Shown one piece after another: positions 6,693-12,859 of a stretch of 12,859 bases of DNA; the stretch's first letter is position 1, and each line of letters opens with the position of its first letter. Origin of the DNA: Chitinophagaceae bacterium (lineage in GTDB: Bacteria > Bacteroidota > Bacteroidia > Chitinophagales > Chitinophagaceae); NCBI GenBank assembly GCA_025455245.1, contig JALOMX010000015.1:1-12859 (forward strand). Direction: 5' to 3'. Below the pieces are notes generated by a model. The model was not told the origin of the DNA, searched no databases, and saw only the letters and a program-made list of their open reading frames with translations. The translations under genes were made by a program, and so were the position numbers.

Positions 6693-6721
6693 CAAAAGTA
6701 AGGGCTTATCTTCGCTGCCAA
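6693..6721. promoter_or_regulatory. Divergent overlapping promoters (S4 gene / pyrC homologue)
   Basis: Minus strand: TTG (6721-6719), an 18-bp spacer and TACTTTTG (6700-6693) make a good Bacteroidota promoter for the S4 gene. Plus strand: TATCTTCG (6707-6714), one base off TAnnTTTG, lies 21 bp before the ATG at 6736 and supports that start over the ATG at 6721. The two -7 boxes are 6 bp apart, so polymerases should exclude each other. Confidence 0.6.
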
Positions 6722-6735
6722 TGCAAGCTACCGGT

Positions 6736-7983
6736 ATGAAGGTTCTTATAAAGAAAGCAACCATTGCTGACCCACGTTCGATATGGAATGGCCAAAGAAT
6801 TGATATGCTGATATCCGACGGGATTATAAGCAAAATAGCCCCTGAAATGGAGGCAGAAGCGGACAAAACCATTGATCAAAATGACTTATATGTTTCACCG
6901 GGCTTTACGGATATTTTCAGTCATTTCTGCGATCCGGGTTTGGAACATAAGGAAACCCTTGAAAGCGGGGCAACCGCAGCCAGGGCCGGAGGATATACCC
7001 GCGTTATGGTATTACCCAACACCAAACCGGCTGTTCACAACAAAAGCCAGGTAGAATACATCAGGCAAAAAAGCCTGAAAACCGGAGTTGAAATTCTGCC
7101 CATTGGGGCCATTACCCAGCATTGCGAAGGAAAAGACCTTGCTGAAATGCAGGATATGCACCAAAGCGGGGCCGTTGCCTTCAGTGACGGCATCCATCCT
7201 GTTCAAAACAGCCAGGTACTTTTAAAGGCTTTGCAATATGTAAAATCATTCGGGGGCACCATTATACAGGTTCCTGATGAACAAAACCTCAGCAGGACGG
7301 GACTTATGAATGAGGGGGTTGTTAGTACCCAACTTGGACTTCCCGGCAAACCTGTTCTTGCAGAAACACTGATGATTGCCCGGGACATCGAATTGCTCAG
7401 ATATACCGGAAGCCGCCTGCATATTACCGGAATATCTTCGGCCGCTTCGGTTGAACTGATTAAACGGGCAAAAAACGACGGGCTTAACATTACCTGCAGC
7501 GTATCACCATATCACCTTTGGTATACAGACGAAGACCTGACGGGTTATGATACCAATTTAAAAGTGAATCCACCGCTACGGTTAGCCGCTGACCGTGAGG
7601 CACTGAGGCAAGCCATTCTTGATGGAACAATTGATTGCATTGCAAGCCATCACCTTCCGCATGAATGGGACAGTAAGGTATGCGAATTTGAGTATGCCAA
7701 ATATGGTATGGAAGGTCTTGAAAGCTGCTTTGGCGCCGTAAGTACTGCATTAAAAGGCATCTCAGCAGACAGATTATCAGAAATTTTTTCAATCAATCCT
7801 GCAAAAATTTTCAACCTTAATTTGCCCGTAATTGAAGAGGGCAACCATGCAAACATTACACTATTTGGATTAACGGGCGACCATCTTTTCGACATATCCA
7901 ACATTAAATCCCTTTCTAAAAACAATATTTTTTCGGGAAAAACTTTCAGTGCTGTAATTTTCGACACAATTTGCAACCAATAA
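6736..7983 (+). CDS. Dihydroorotase homologue, probably non-catalytic
   Basis: 415 residues from the ATG at 6736 (MKVLIKKATI, the family start); an ATG at 6721 would add five residues but falls next to the predicted transcription start. The amidohydrolase fold and class I dihydroorotase landmarks are clear: SPGFTD, DPGLEHKET, GGYTRVMVLPNTKP, GAVAFSDG, NEGVVSTQLGL and the PPLR substrate loop. Metal-site positions are mostly lost: the HxH of DxHxH reads F61-S-H63; the His of QHCED is V179; the second His of HITH is G232; the Asp of the SDHAPH motif is His (H305, SHHLPH). REPG reads CDPG. Such degenerate homologues are common in Bacteroidota and parallel the inactive PyrC-prime subunits that scaffold aspartate transcarbamoylase in Pseudomonas. 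Automatic annotation as active PyrC would mislead. It heads a compact run with DUF4199 and GT2 genes. Confidence 0.88.
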   Translation: MKVLIKKATIADPRSIWNGQRIDMLISDGIISKIAPEMEAEADKTIDQNDLYVSPGFTDIFSHFCDPGLEHKETLESGATAARAGGYTRVMVLPNTKPAVHNKSQVEYIRQKSLKTGVEILPIGAITQHCEGKDLAEMQDMHQSGAVAFSDGIHPVQNSQVLLKALQYVKSFGGTIIQVPDEQNLSRTGLMNEGVVSTQLGLPGKPVLAETLMIARDIELLRYTGSRLHITGISSAASVELIKRAKNDGLNITCSVSPYHLWYTDEDLTGYDTNLKVNPPLRLAADREALRQAILDGTIDCIASHHLPHEWDSKVCEFEYAKYGMEGLESCFGAVSTALKGISADRLSEIFSINPAKIFNLNLPVIEEGNHANITLFGLTGDHLFDISNIKSLSKNNIFSGKTFSAVIFDTICNQ

Positions 7984-7995
7984 AGAAAAAAAATT

Positions 7996-8529
7996 ATGGA
8001 AAAGAAAAAACTTACACCGCTAAATGCAGGATTAATCATTTCCCTTGTTTTAATTGCCATTTCTGTGATACTTTATGTGGCAGTTACGGATATGAAGCAA
8101 CAACAGCAATTTGGGTATTTCAGCTACCTTATTCTGATTGCCGGCCTGATTTATACCTGTCTTACTTATGCAAAACAGGAAAATAAAAATGTAACCTTTG
8201 GAAATGTGTTTTCATTTGGTTTTAAAACAACAGCAGTAGTAACCTCCATCATGGTAATATTTACCATATTATCACTTACTGTGCTCTTTCCTGAAATGAA
8301 GAGTAAGGCAATGGATGTTGCAAGGGAGCAAATGGAAACCAATGATCAACTGAGTGATGCACAGATTGATCAGGCATTGGAAATGACCAATAAGTTTTTC
8401 CTGCCTTTTGCCATTGGTGGTTCATTAATTGGTTATTTAATCATCGGGGCTATTGGTTCGTTGATAGGCGCTGCCGCAGCACCTAAGAATCCAAATCCCA
8501 TTCCTTTTGAATCTGACAATCTTTCATGA
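7996..8529 (+). CDS. DUF4199-family membrane protein
   Basis: 177 residues with four predicted transmembrane helices (about 9-31, 41-58, 72-98 and 134-161), a charged stretch at about 100-130 between helices 3 and 4, and a glycine/alanine-rich last helix (GYLIIGAIGSLIGAAAA). This layout fits DUF4199, an inner-membrane family of unknown function frequent in Bacteroidota. It starts 12 bp after the dihydroorotase homologue and its stop overlaps the next start (ATGA), so it is probably co-transcribed and coupled with the GT2 glycosyltransferase. The neighbour suggests a link to membrane lipid-linked sugar transfer, but nothing in the protein shows this. Confidence 0.85.
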   Translation: MEKKKLTPLNAGLIISLVLIAISVILYVAVTDMKQQQQFGYFSYLILIAGLIYTCLTYAKQENKNVTFGNVFSFGFKTTAVVTSIMVIFTILSLTVLFPEMKSKAMDVAREQMETNDQLSDAQIDQALEMTNKFFLPFAIGGSLIGYLIIGAIGSLIGAAAAPKNPNPIPFESDNLS

Positions 8530-9470
8530 ACTTATCGATTGTAATACCTCTCTTAAATGAAGCAGAATCGCTGCCTGAACTTTCTGCATGGATAACCCGT
8601 GTATGTGAAAAACAAGGCTATGCATGGGAAGTTATTTTTATAGATGATGGCAGCACAGATGAAAGCTGGGAGGTAATTCAGAAGCTGCGTCAATCCGATG
8701 ACCGTATAAAAGGCATCCGCTTTCAACGCAACTACGGCAAGAGCGCTGCTTTGAATGAAGCATTCAGGGCTGCTTGCGGCGAGGTGGTGATTACGATGGA
8801 TGCTGACCTGCAGGACAGCCCCGATGAAATACCGGAATTGTACCGCATGGTGAAAGAGGAAGGATGGGATATAGTAAGCGGCTGGAAAAAGAAACGTTAC
8901 GATAACACCCTTACTAAAAATATCCCATCCAAACTTTTTAATGCGGCAACCCGTAAAGTCAGCGGGATAAAATTGCATGACTTTAACTGCGGCTTAAAAG
9001 CTTACAGGGGCAGGGTTACCAAAGGCATTGAAGTGTATGGAGAAATGCATCGTTACATCCCGGTTATTGCCAAATGGCAGGGGTTTAAAAAAATTACAGA
9101 AAAAGTGGTGGAGCACAGGCCACGTAAATATGGCCAAAGTAAGTTTGGATGGGAACGCTTTGTAAACGGCTTCCTCGATTTAGCTTCCATCACCTTTGTA
9201 GGGAAGTTTGGAAAAAGACCGATGCATTTTTTTGGCCTGTGGGGTACACTCATGTTTATGCTGGGCTTTGGCATAAGTGTTTGGTTGATAGTTAACAAAA
9301 TGATTGACCCAACCTATTACCTTACAAGCAAGCCAACTTTTTACATTGCACTTGTACTCGCCATTGTTGGTGTGCAGTTATTTCTTGCCGGTTTTCTGGC
9401 TGAATTAATTGCCCGGAATTCACCTGAGAAAAATACTTATGGGATTGAGGAGAAGCTTGGGATAGAGTAA
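8526..9470 (+). CDS. Membrane-anchored family 2 glycosyltransferase (DPM/GtrB-like)
   Basis: 314 residues. The N-terminal GT-A domain (about 1-215) has the IPLLNE start, DDGSTD (40-45), the RNYGKSAALN nucleotide-binding stretch, the metal-binding DxD in MDADLQD (91-97) and the RxxxGxSKFGW motif near 199-210. Two transmembrane helices follow (about 231-256 and 270-293). This architecture is that of polyprenyl-phosphate glycosyltransferases (dolichol-phosphate mannose synthase, GtrB, ArnC), which move a sugar from a nucleotide donor to a lipid carrier on the cytoplasmic face. The donor sugar cannot be read. It overlaps the DUF4199 gene by 4 bp. Confidence 0.93.
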   Translation: MNLSIVIPLLNEAESLPELSAWITRVCEKQGYAWEVIFIDDGSTDESWEVIQKLRQSDDRIKGIRFQRNYGKSAALNEAFRAACGEVVITMDADLQDSPDEIPELYRMVKEEGWDIVSGWKKKRYDNTLTKNIPSKLFNAATRKVSGIKLHDFNCGLKAYRGRVTKGIEVYGEMHRYIPVIAKWQGFKKITEKVVEHRPRKYGQSKFGWERFVNGFLDLASITFVGKFGKRPMHFFGLWGTLMFMLGFGISVWLIVNKMIDPTYYLTSKPTFYIALVLAIVGVQLFLAGFLAELIARNSPEKNTYGIEEKLGIE

Positions 9471-9475
9471 TTTTT

Positions 9476-9483
9476 TATTTTTG
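9476..9483 (+). promoter_or_regulatory. -7 box directly before mntA
   Basis: TATTTTTG is an exact TAnnTTTG element lying 4 bp before the mntA GTG, just after the GT2 stop. A TTG at 9457-9459 is 16 bp upstream, shorter than the 19-bp ideal. If used, the toxin-antitoxin pair would have its own promoter and a leaderless transcript. Confidence 0.45.
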
Positions 9484-9487
9484 GATT

Positions 9488-9787
9488 GTGGAAACAAGTA
9501 AAATATTATCACTTCTTAAAGAAAATAAATCTCAAATATTCAACTCATTCGAGCTTGAAGGGCTTGGTGTTTTTGGCAGTTATGCAATTGGAAATCAAAA
9601 TCAAAAAAGCGATATTGATCTTTTGATTTTTCCAAAAAAAGAAACGATTTTCACTTATAAAAAAAGACTGGGTCTTGAGGCATTTATAAAAGACTTATTA
9701 AATATTGATAAAATTGACATTGTGAATCATCGTTACATCAATCCGATTATAAAATTCAAAGTGGCAAATAATATTCTTTATGTATGA
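9488..9787 (+). CDS. mntA: MntA-type nucleotidyltransferase antitoxin
   Basis: 99 residues from a GTG start; no ATG is available upstream in frame. The minimal nucleotidyltransferase signature GSx10DxD is complete: G30-S31, then D42-I43-D44 (VFGSYAIGN...SDIDLLIF). A further candidate carboxylate lies in KIDIV near residue 77. MntA antitoxins neutralise their partner HepT by adding AMP residues to a tyrosine in its active-site motif. The gene overlaps hepT by 8 bp (ATGTATGA), the usual tight coupling. The base composition is visibly AT-richer than the flanking glycosyltransferase genes, consistent with acquisition by transfer. Intact catalytic residues suggest a working antitoxin. Confidence 0.88.
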   Translation: METSKILSLLKENKSQIFNSFELEGLGVFGSYAIGNQNQKSDIDLLIFPKKETIFTYKKRLGLEAFIKDLLNIDKIDIVNHRYINPIIKFKVANNILYV

Positions 9788-10202
9788 CTCTAAAAACCTA
9801 CTCTATTTGCTCACCATTTTAGAGTGTATAGAAAAGGTATTTATTTATTCAAAGGATATAAATACTGCCGAGGAGTTTTTATGGGTCAATGATCAAATGA
9901 ATTTTAATGCCTGTACAAACTTGTTGATTGCCATTGGTGAAGATTCTAAAAAAATTGACTCGGAGTTGAAAGAAAATTTCCCACAATTTCCATGGAAAGA
10001 TATTGCAGGCATGAGAAATGTATTGGCACATGATTACAGAGGCATCGACCCTGAAATACTTTTCGGGGTGATAAGAGAATACATTAATGAACTCAAAGAA
10101 ATTATGATTTCGCTTGTATCCTTGCTGCATCCAGACCATAACGAATTAAAAGAATACCTAAATTCACCCCATTACAGTCATATTCAATACCTGACTCCAT
10201 AA
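9780..10202 (+). CDS. hepT: HepT-type HEPN ribonuclease toxin
   Basis: 140 residues, all helical in character. It carries the HEPN catalytic motif Rx4HxY complete at R79, H84 and Y86 (RNVLAHDY), with the following RGIDPEILFGVI typical of the HepT/DUF86 family. HepT proteins dimerise into RNases; Tyr of the motif is the residue AMPylated by MntA. The last 25 residues (after about 115) extend past the core and are polar. The start codon lies inside the end of mntA. The stop is 3 bp before the GT4 gene, so read-through into that gene is likely. Role by family: phage defence or stress-linked toxin; not shown here. Confidence 0.88.
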   Translation: MYDSKNLLYLLTILECIEKVFIYSKDINTAEEFLWVNDQMNFNACTNLLIAIGEDSKKIDSELKENFPQFPWKDIAGMRNVLAHDYRGIDPEILFGVIREYINELKEIMISLVSLLHPDHNELKEYLNSPHYSHIQYLTP

Positions 10203-10205
10203 AAA

Positions 10206-11351
10206 ATGGGCAATAAAAAAATTATCATTCTTGGTCCGGCCCACCCCCTTCGACCCGGAGGGATCACCACTTTCAATGAAAGGCTTTGCAGGGCATTTAT
10301 GAAAGATGGCCATGATTGTTCCATCTGGTCATTTTACCTGCAATATCCCTCATTTCTCTTCCCCGGCACAAGTCAGTTTACCGACGCCCCTCCCCCATCC
10401 GGCCTCACCATAAAATCTCTCATAAATTCTATTAACCCTATAAACTGGCTATGGGTAGGGCTTAAACTAAAAAAGGAAAATCCCGACCTGATTATCGTTC
10501 GGTATTGGATTCCATTTATGGGTGCATGCCTTGGAACCATTCTTCGTATTGCAAAAAAAAAGCATACAAAAATCATTTGCATAGCCGATAACATTATTCC
10601 CCATGAGAAAAGACCCGGCGACAAAATGTTGACTCAATATTTTGTCGGGGCTGTTGATGCTTTTGTAGTGATGAGTGAAACTGTACAAAAGGACCTGAAA
10701 AAATTTTCTCATAAACCAAATTTGCTGCTACCACATCCGCTGTATGATAATTTTGGTGAGAAAGCAGACAAACATTATGCAAGAGAATTTTTAAAAAATA
10801 AATATGATTACCATATACAGGAGGCCACCCCTCTGCTCGTTTTCTTCGGATTGATCAGGCATTACAAAGGGCTGGATTTATTGCTCGATGCACTTCTTAT
10901 CAATTCAAACAAGAATGTGAGGCTATTGATAGCAGGAGAGTTTTATGAAGATAAACAACCTTTCCTGAGAAAGATTGCTGAAAATAATCTGGAAAACCGC
11001 GTGATAATTCATGATCGATTTATTGAAGATGTTGAAGTAAAATATTTTATTTGTTCGGCAGACTGTATTATTCAGCCTTATCGAAGTGCAACACAAAGCG
11101 GTGTTACTCCCGTAGCCTATCATTTTGAGGTGCCTATGATTGTTACCAACGTAGGCGGACTGCCGCAGATGGTACCGGATGGAGCTGCCGGAATTGTTTG
11201 CGATGTAACTCCCCCATCCATTGCAGACGCTATTGATACCTTTTTTTCCAAAAATCCTTCACGTTTTAAAGAGGGATTACTCAGGGAAAAAATGAAATTG
11301 AGTTGGGACTCTTTTATTCATGGGATTCAAACCCTTGGCGAATCCCTTTAA
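10206..11351 (+). CDS. Family 4 (GT-B) glycosyltransferase
   Basis: 381 residues, soluble GT-B fold. The N-terminal Rossmann half has the Gly-rich acceptor loop (GPAHPLRPGGI, 10-20). The C-terminal donor half has FFGLIRHYKGLDLLLDAL (213-230), LLIAGEFYE (240-248) and the donor-site segment QSGVTPVAYHFEVPMIVT (297-314) followed by NVGGLPQMV. The usual Ex7E pair of GT4 enzymes is not apparent; the equivalent stretch has the TQSGV form, which I have seen in a Bacteroidota/other subgroup. It likely acts on a glycan or lipid acceptor at the cytoplasmic membrane. It sits 25 bp before gmhA, so a heptose or related donor is possible but unproven. Confidence 0.9.
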   Translation: MGNKKIIILGPAHPLRPGGITTFNERLCRAFMKDGHDCSIWSFYLQYPSFLFPGTSQFTDAPPPSGLTIKSLINSINPINWLWVGLKLKKENPDLIIVRYWIPFMGACLGTILRIAKKKHTKIICIADNIIPHEKRPGDKMLTQYFVGAVDAFVVMSETVQKDLKKFSHKPNLLLPHPLYDNFGEKADKHYAREFLKNKYDYHIQEATPLLVFFGLIRHYKGLDLLLDALLINSNKNVRLLIAGEFYEDKQPFLRKIAENNLENRVIIHDRFIEDVEVKYFICSADCIIQPYRSATQSGVTPVAYHFEVPMIVTNVGGLPQMVPDGAAGIVCDVTPPSIADAIDTFFSKNPSRFKEGLLREKMKLSWDSFIHGIQTLGESL

Positions 11352-11356
11352 CTTTG
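11349..11356 (+). promoter_or_regulatory. Putative -7 box before gmhA
   Basis: TAACTTTG overlaps the stop codon of the GT4 gene and matches TAnnTTTG exactly, 20 bp before the gmhA ATG. No TTTG is seen at 19-bp spacing, so it may only supplement transcription from upstream. Confidence 0.4.
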
Positions 11357-11376
11357 CCGGGTACTAATCAAAAAAC

Positions 11377-11961
11377 ATGATTTCACAAATAAGATCATTA
11401 TTTGAATCTTCTGTAAGCACCAAGCAGGCTGTATTGCAGGATGAAGAACTGCTTGGCAGGATAGAACAGGCTGCAAGGACTATTGCAGATGCCTTTAAAG
11501 ATGATCATAGGGTTTATTTCTGCGGCAATGGAGGAAGCGCTGCCGATGCACAGCATCTTGCTGCCGAATTTAGCGGTCCCTTTTATAACCGTGGCCGCCG
11601 GGCATTACCTGCAGATGCATTACATTGCAACACAAGTTACTTAACTGCTGCTGCCAATGATTATGATTATACCAAAGTATATGCACGTCTTGTGGAAGGC
11701 ATCATGCAGCCGGGCGATGTTCTTGTGGGACTCAGTACAAGCGGAAATTCACCCAACGTAGTGAAGGCATTTGAAAAGGCCCTGGAAAAAAATATTACCA
11801 CCATTGGAATGACAGGTACTTCAGGAGGAAAAATGGCAGCCTTTTCACAAATTCTGCTGAATGTACCAAGCCTAACCACACCGCGCATACAGGAGGTACA
11901 CATGCTGATCGGACATATTATTTGCGAGCTTGTTGAAGCAGAACTTTTTCCAAAATCCTGA
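11377..11961 (+). CDS. gmhA: Sedoheptulose-7-phosphate isomerase (phosphoheptose isomerase)
   Basis: 194 residues, a single SIS domain of normal GmhA length. It converts D-sedoheptulose 7-phosphate to D-glycero-D-manno-heptose 7-phosphate, the first step toward nucleotide-activated heptose. The phosphate loop GNGGSAADAQH (50-60), the STSGNSPNV loop (120-128) and the zinc/catalytic set H60, E64, Q172 and H180 all line up with E. coli GmhA (H61, E65, Q172, H180). This favours a true isomerase over the DiaA-type SIS paralogue, which lacks these ligands. The next gene, 7 bp on, encodes the matching GmhB-like phosphatase. Confidence 0.93.
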   Translation: MISQIRSLFESSVSTKQAVLQDEELLGRIEQAARTIADAFKDDHRVYFCGNGGSAADAQHLAAEFSGPFYNRGRRALPADALHCNTSYLTAAANDYDYTKVYARLVEGIMQPGDVLVGLSTSGNSPNVVKAFEKALEKNITTIGMTGTSGGKMAAFSQILLNVPSLTTPRIQEVHMLIGHIICELVEAELFPKS

Positions 11962-11968
11962 TTTTGCC

Positions 11969-12532
11969 ATGCCAATCCGGTTTGATAAAACATGGACACT
12001 CTTTCTCGACCGTGACGGAGTAATAAATATTGAAAAAGAGAATGATTACATTCATCAGGTTGATGAATTTATTATGTATCCCGGTGTTTCAAAAGCAATT
12101 TCCCGACTCAGCCATTTATTCAGGTATGTAATTGTGGTTACCAATCAAAAGGGGATTGGTAAAGGAGTAACACTGGAAGAGAATGTGAAAAGGATTCATG
12201 AAAAAATGGTTTCTGTGATTGTTATGGATGGCGGAAGAATTGATGGAGTTTATTATTGCCCGGATACAGATGAGACAAGCCCTTGCCGAAAACCCAATAC
12301 CGGAATGGCTATGAAAGCAAAGGCCGATTTTCCCGGTATTGATTTTGAAAAAAGTTTAATGGTTGGAAATAATGTGAGCGACCTGTTGTTTGGACGAAAC
12401 TCCGGCATGAAAACCGCCTTTCTTCGTACCACCCAACCCGACCTTTTGCTCCCCGAAAACCTTTCGGATTTTGAGGCTGCTGACCTCCCTTCACTTGCCA
12501 ATAATTTAGCAAGTCTTTTTGTTGATTGTTAA
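11969..12532 (+). CDS. HAD phosphatase, GmhB-like (heptose bisphosphate phosphatase)
   Basis: 187 residues from the ATG at 11969, 7 bp after the gmhA stop; a TTG at 11930 would add 13 residues overlapping gmhA and is less likely. HAD motif I is LFLDRDGVIN with nucleophile D14 and acid D16; motif II is VVTNQKGIGKG (T58); motif III K108 is in CRKP; motif IV reads VGNNVSD with D138, where many homologues have VGD. This is the histidinol-phosphatase/GmhB subgroup, and beside gmhA the expected reaction is removal of the 7-phosphate from heptose 1,7-bisphosphate. The GmhB zinc loop is reduced: only C97 and C106 of the usual Cys/His set remain, so zinc binding is doubtful. The kinase and nucleotidyltransferase steps are not in the window. 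Confidence 0.82.
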   Translation: MPIRFDKTWTLFLDRDGVINIEKENDYIHQVDEFIMYPGVSKAISRLSHLFRYVIVVTNQKGIGKGVTLEENVKRIHEKMVSVIVMDGGRIDGVYYCPDTDETSPCRKPNTGMAMKAKADFPGIDFEKSLMVGNNVSDLLFGRNSGMKTAFLRTTQPDLLLPENLSDFEAADLPSLANNLASLFVDC

Positions 12533-12535
12533 AAT

Positions 12536-12588
12536 ATGATCAGGTGCTGTTTCGTTCATAACTCAGGTACTACCTTGCACCTGATTAT
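12536..12588 (+). promoter_or_regulatory. Long inverted repeat covering the start codon of the last gene
   Basis: ATCAGGTGC (12539-12547) and GCACCTGAT (12577-12585) are perfect 9-bp arms around a 29-nt loop; the pairing extends through a G-T pair and two A-T pairs to 12536 and 12588, reaching the first two bases of the ATG at 12587. The loop contains the 11-bp palindrome AGGTACTACCT. No T run follows, so it is not a standard terminator. A weak -7-like TACCTTG lies at 12571-12577 region. Confidence 0.5.
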
Positions 12589-12859
12589 GAACAAATTTGC
12601 ATTATCCCTTTTATTGGTTTTAGTTTTCAACTGGGGCGTGGAAGTGTTTGCTCAGGGGGAAAAAATTGCAAAGAATGATTTGGCATACCTTGATTTGCTT
12701 AATGATTCTCTCGGGAAAACAGGAGCCGCTATTTTAGATGAGTTACATCCGCGCGATCGTTTGAAAGCTGACAGCCTTTTTACGAGAATGCTGGTAAGGG
12801 GTATGCTTGTTCCCTACTCTTTTTATTATCCGTTCGATTCCGTGGTTACTGCCCCTATC
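12587..12859 (+). CDS. Exported protein of unknown function (3' partial)
   Basis: The frame is open from the ATG at 12587 to the window end (91 codons). The N-terminus is a clear signal peptide: MNKFALSLLLVLVFNWG, then VEVFAQ with cleavage likely after FAQ or nearby. The visible mature part is mixed polar helix (NDLAYLDLLNDSLGK; ADSLFTRMLVRGML) followed by an aromatic stretch (PYSFYYPFDSVVTAPI). I do not recognise the family with confidence; it vaguely recalls conserved hypothetical Bacteroidota secreted proteins with a similar YPFDS segment. It follows the heptose genes after a 54-bp gap containing an inverted repeat. Confidence 0.75.
   Translation, partial: MNKFALSLLLVLVFNWGVEVFAQGEKIAKNDLAYLDLLNDSLGKTGAAILDELHPRDRLKADSLFTRMLVRGMLVPYSFYYPFDSVVTAPI

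Noticed and set aside
8553..8978. Open frame of about 141 codons antisense to the GT2 gene
   Set aside because: It is fully inside a secure glycosyltransferase gene with all motifs intact and has no recognisable features of its own.
11930..11968. TTG start for the GmhB-like phosphatase inside gmhA
   Set aside because: The ATG at 11969 gives the normal family N-terminus with a short 7-bp gap; the extra 13 residues are just gmhA sequence in another frame.
1..12859. Transposons, integrases, attachment sites, tRNA or rRNA genes, replication origin
   Set aside because: I looked for transposase or integrase motifs, terminal inverted repeats, tRNA TpsiC-loop-like sequences and rRNA signatures and saw none.

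Overview
The window looks like chromosomal DNA of a Bacteroidota bacterium, probably Chitinophagales/Sphingobacteriales-like. The evidence is family content (DUF2911 and DUF4199 proteins, a Smr-less MutS2, a degenerate dihydroorotase paralogue), many starts preceded by the Bacteroidota -7 box TAnnTTTG, and little Shine-Dalgarno signal. The genus cannot be read from this sequence alone.

Layout. (1) 1-1473 (+): the 3' part of a MacB/FtsX-type ABC permease with a histidine-rich extracytoplasmic loop, overlapping a small exported DUF3299-like protein; together they suggest a zinc or other metal uptake system. (2) 1474-1683: a low-complexity block with a perfect G-quadruplex motif. (3) 1684-3795 (-): mutS2 without its Smr nuclease domain. 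(4) 3855-5395 (+): an exported DUF2911/TPR protein with a textbook promoter and terminator, then thioredoxin with its own promoter region and a strong terminator shared with convergent trmD. (5) 5394-6687 (-): trmD and an Hsp15-like S4 protein, separated by about 220 bp that form a second copy of the element in (2). (6) 6693-9470 (+): a divergent promoter region, a dihydroorotase homologue that has lost most metal ligands, a DUF4199 membrane protein and a membrane-anchored GT2 glycosyltransferase, tightly packed. (7) 9476-10202 (+): an AT-rich MntA-HepT toxin-antitoxin pair between two glycosyltransferases. (8) 10206-12532 (+): a GT4 glycosyltransferase, GmhA sedoheptulose-7-phosphate isomerase and a GmhB-like HAD phosphatase, i.e. 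early steps of nucleotide-heptose synthesis linked to surface glycan assembly. (9) 12587-end: the start of an unrecognised exported protein, its start codon inside an inverted repeat.

Most of the window is housekeeping or envelope biology. The points most worth a second look are: the two colinear copies of a heptamer-based intergenic element (one carries the G-quadruplex, the other sits in the trmD leader); the dihydroorotase homologue lacking its metal site; the histidine-rich permease pair; the MntA-HepT module; and MutS2 ending exactly where the repeat element begins. I did not find a convincing new multi-gene system; the intergenic element is the least explained structure. All calls come from reading the sequence; no searches were run.
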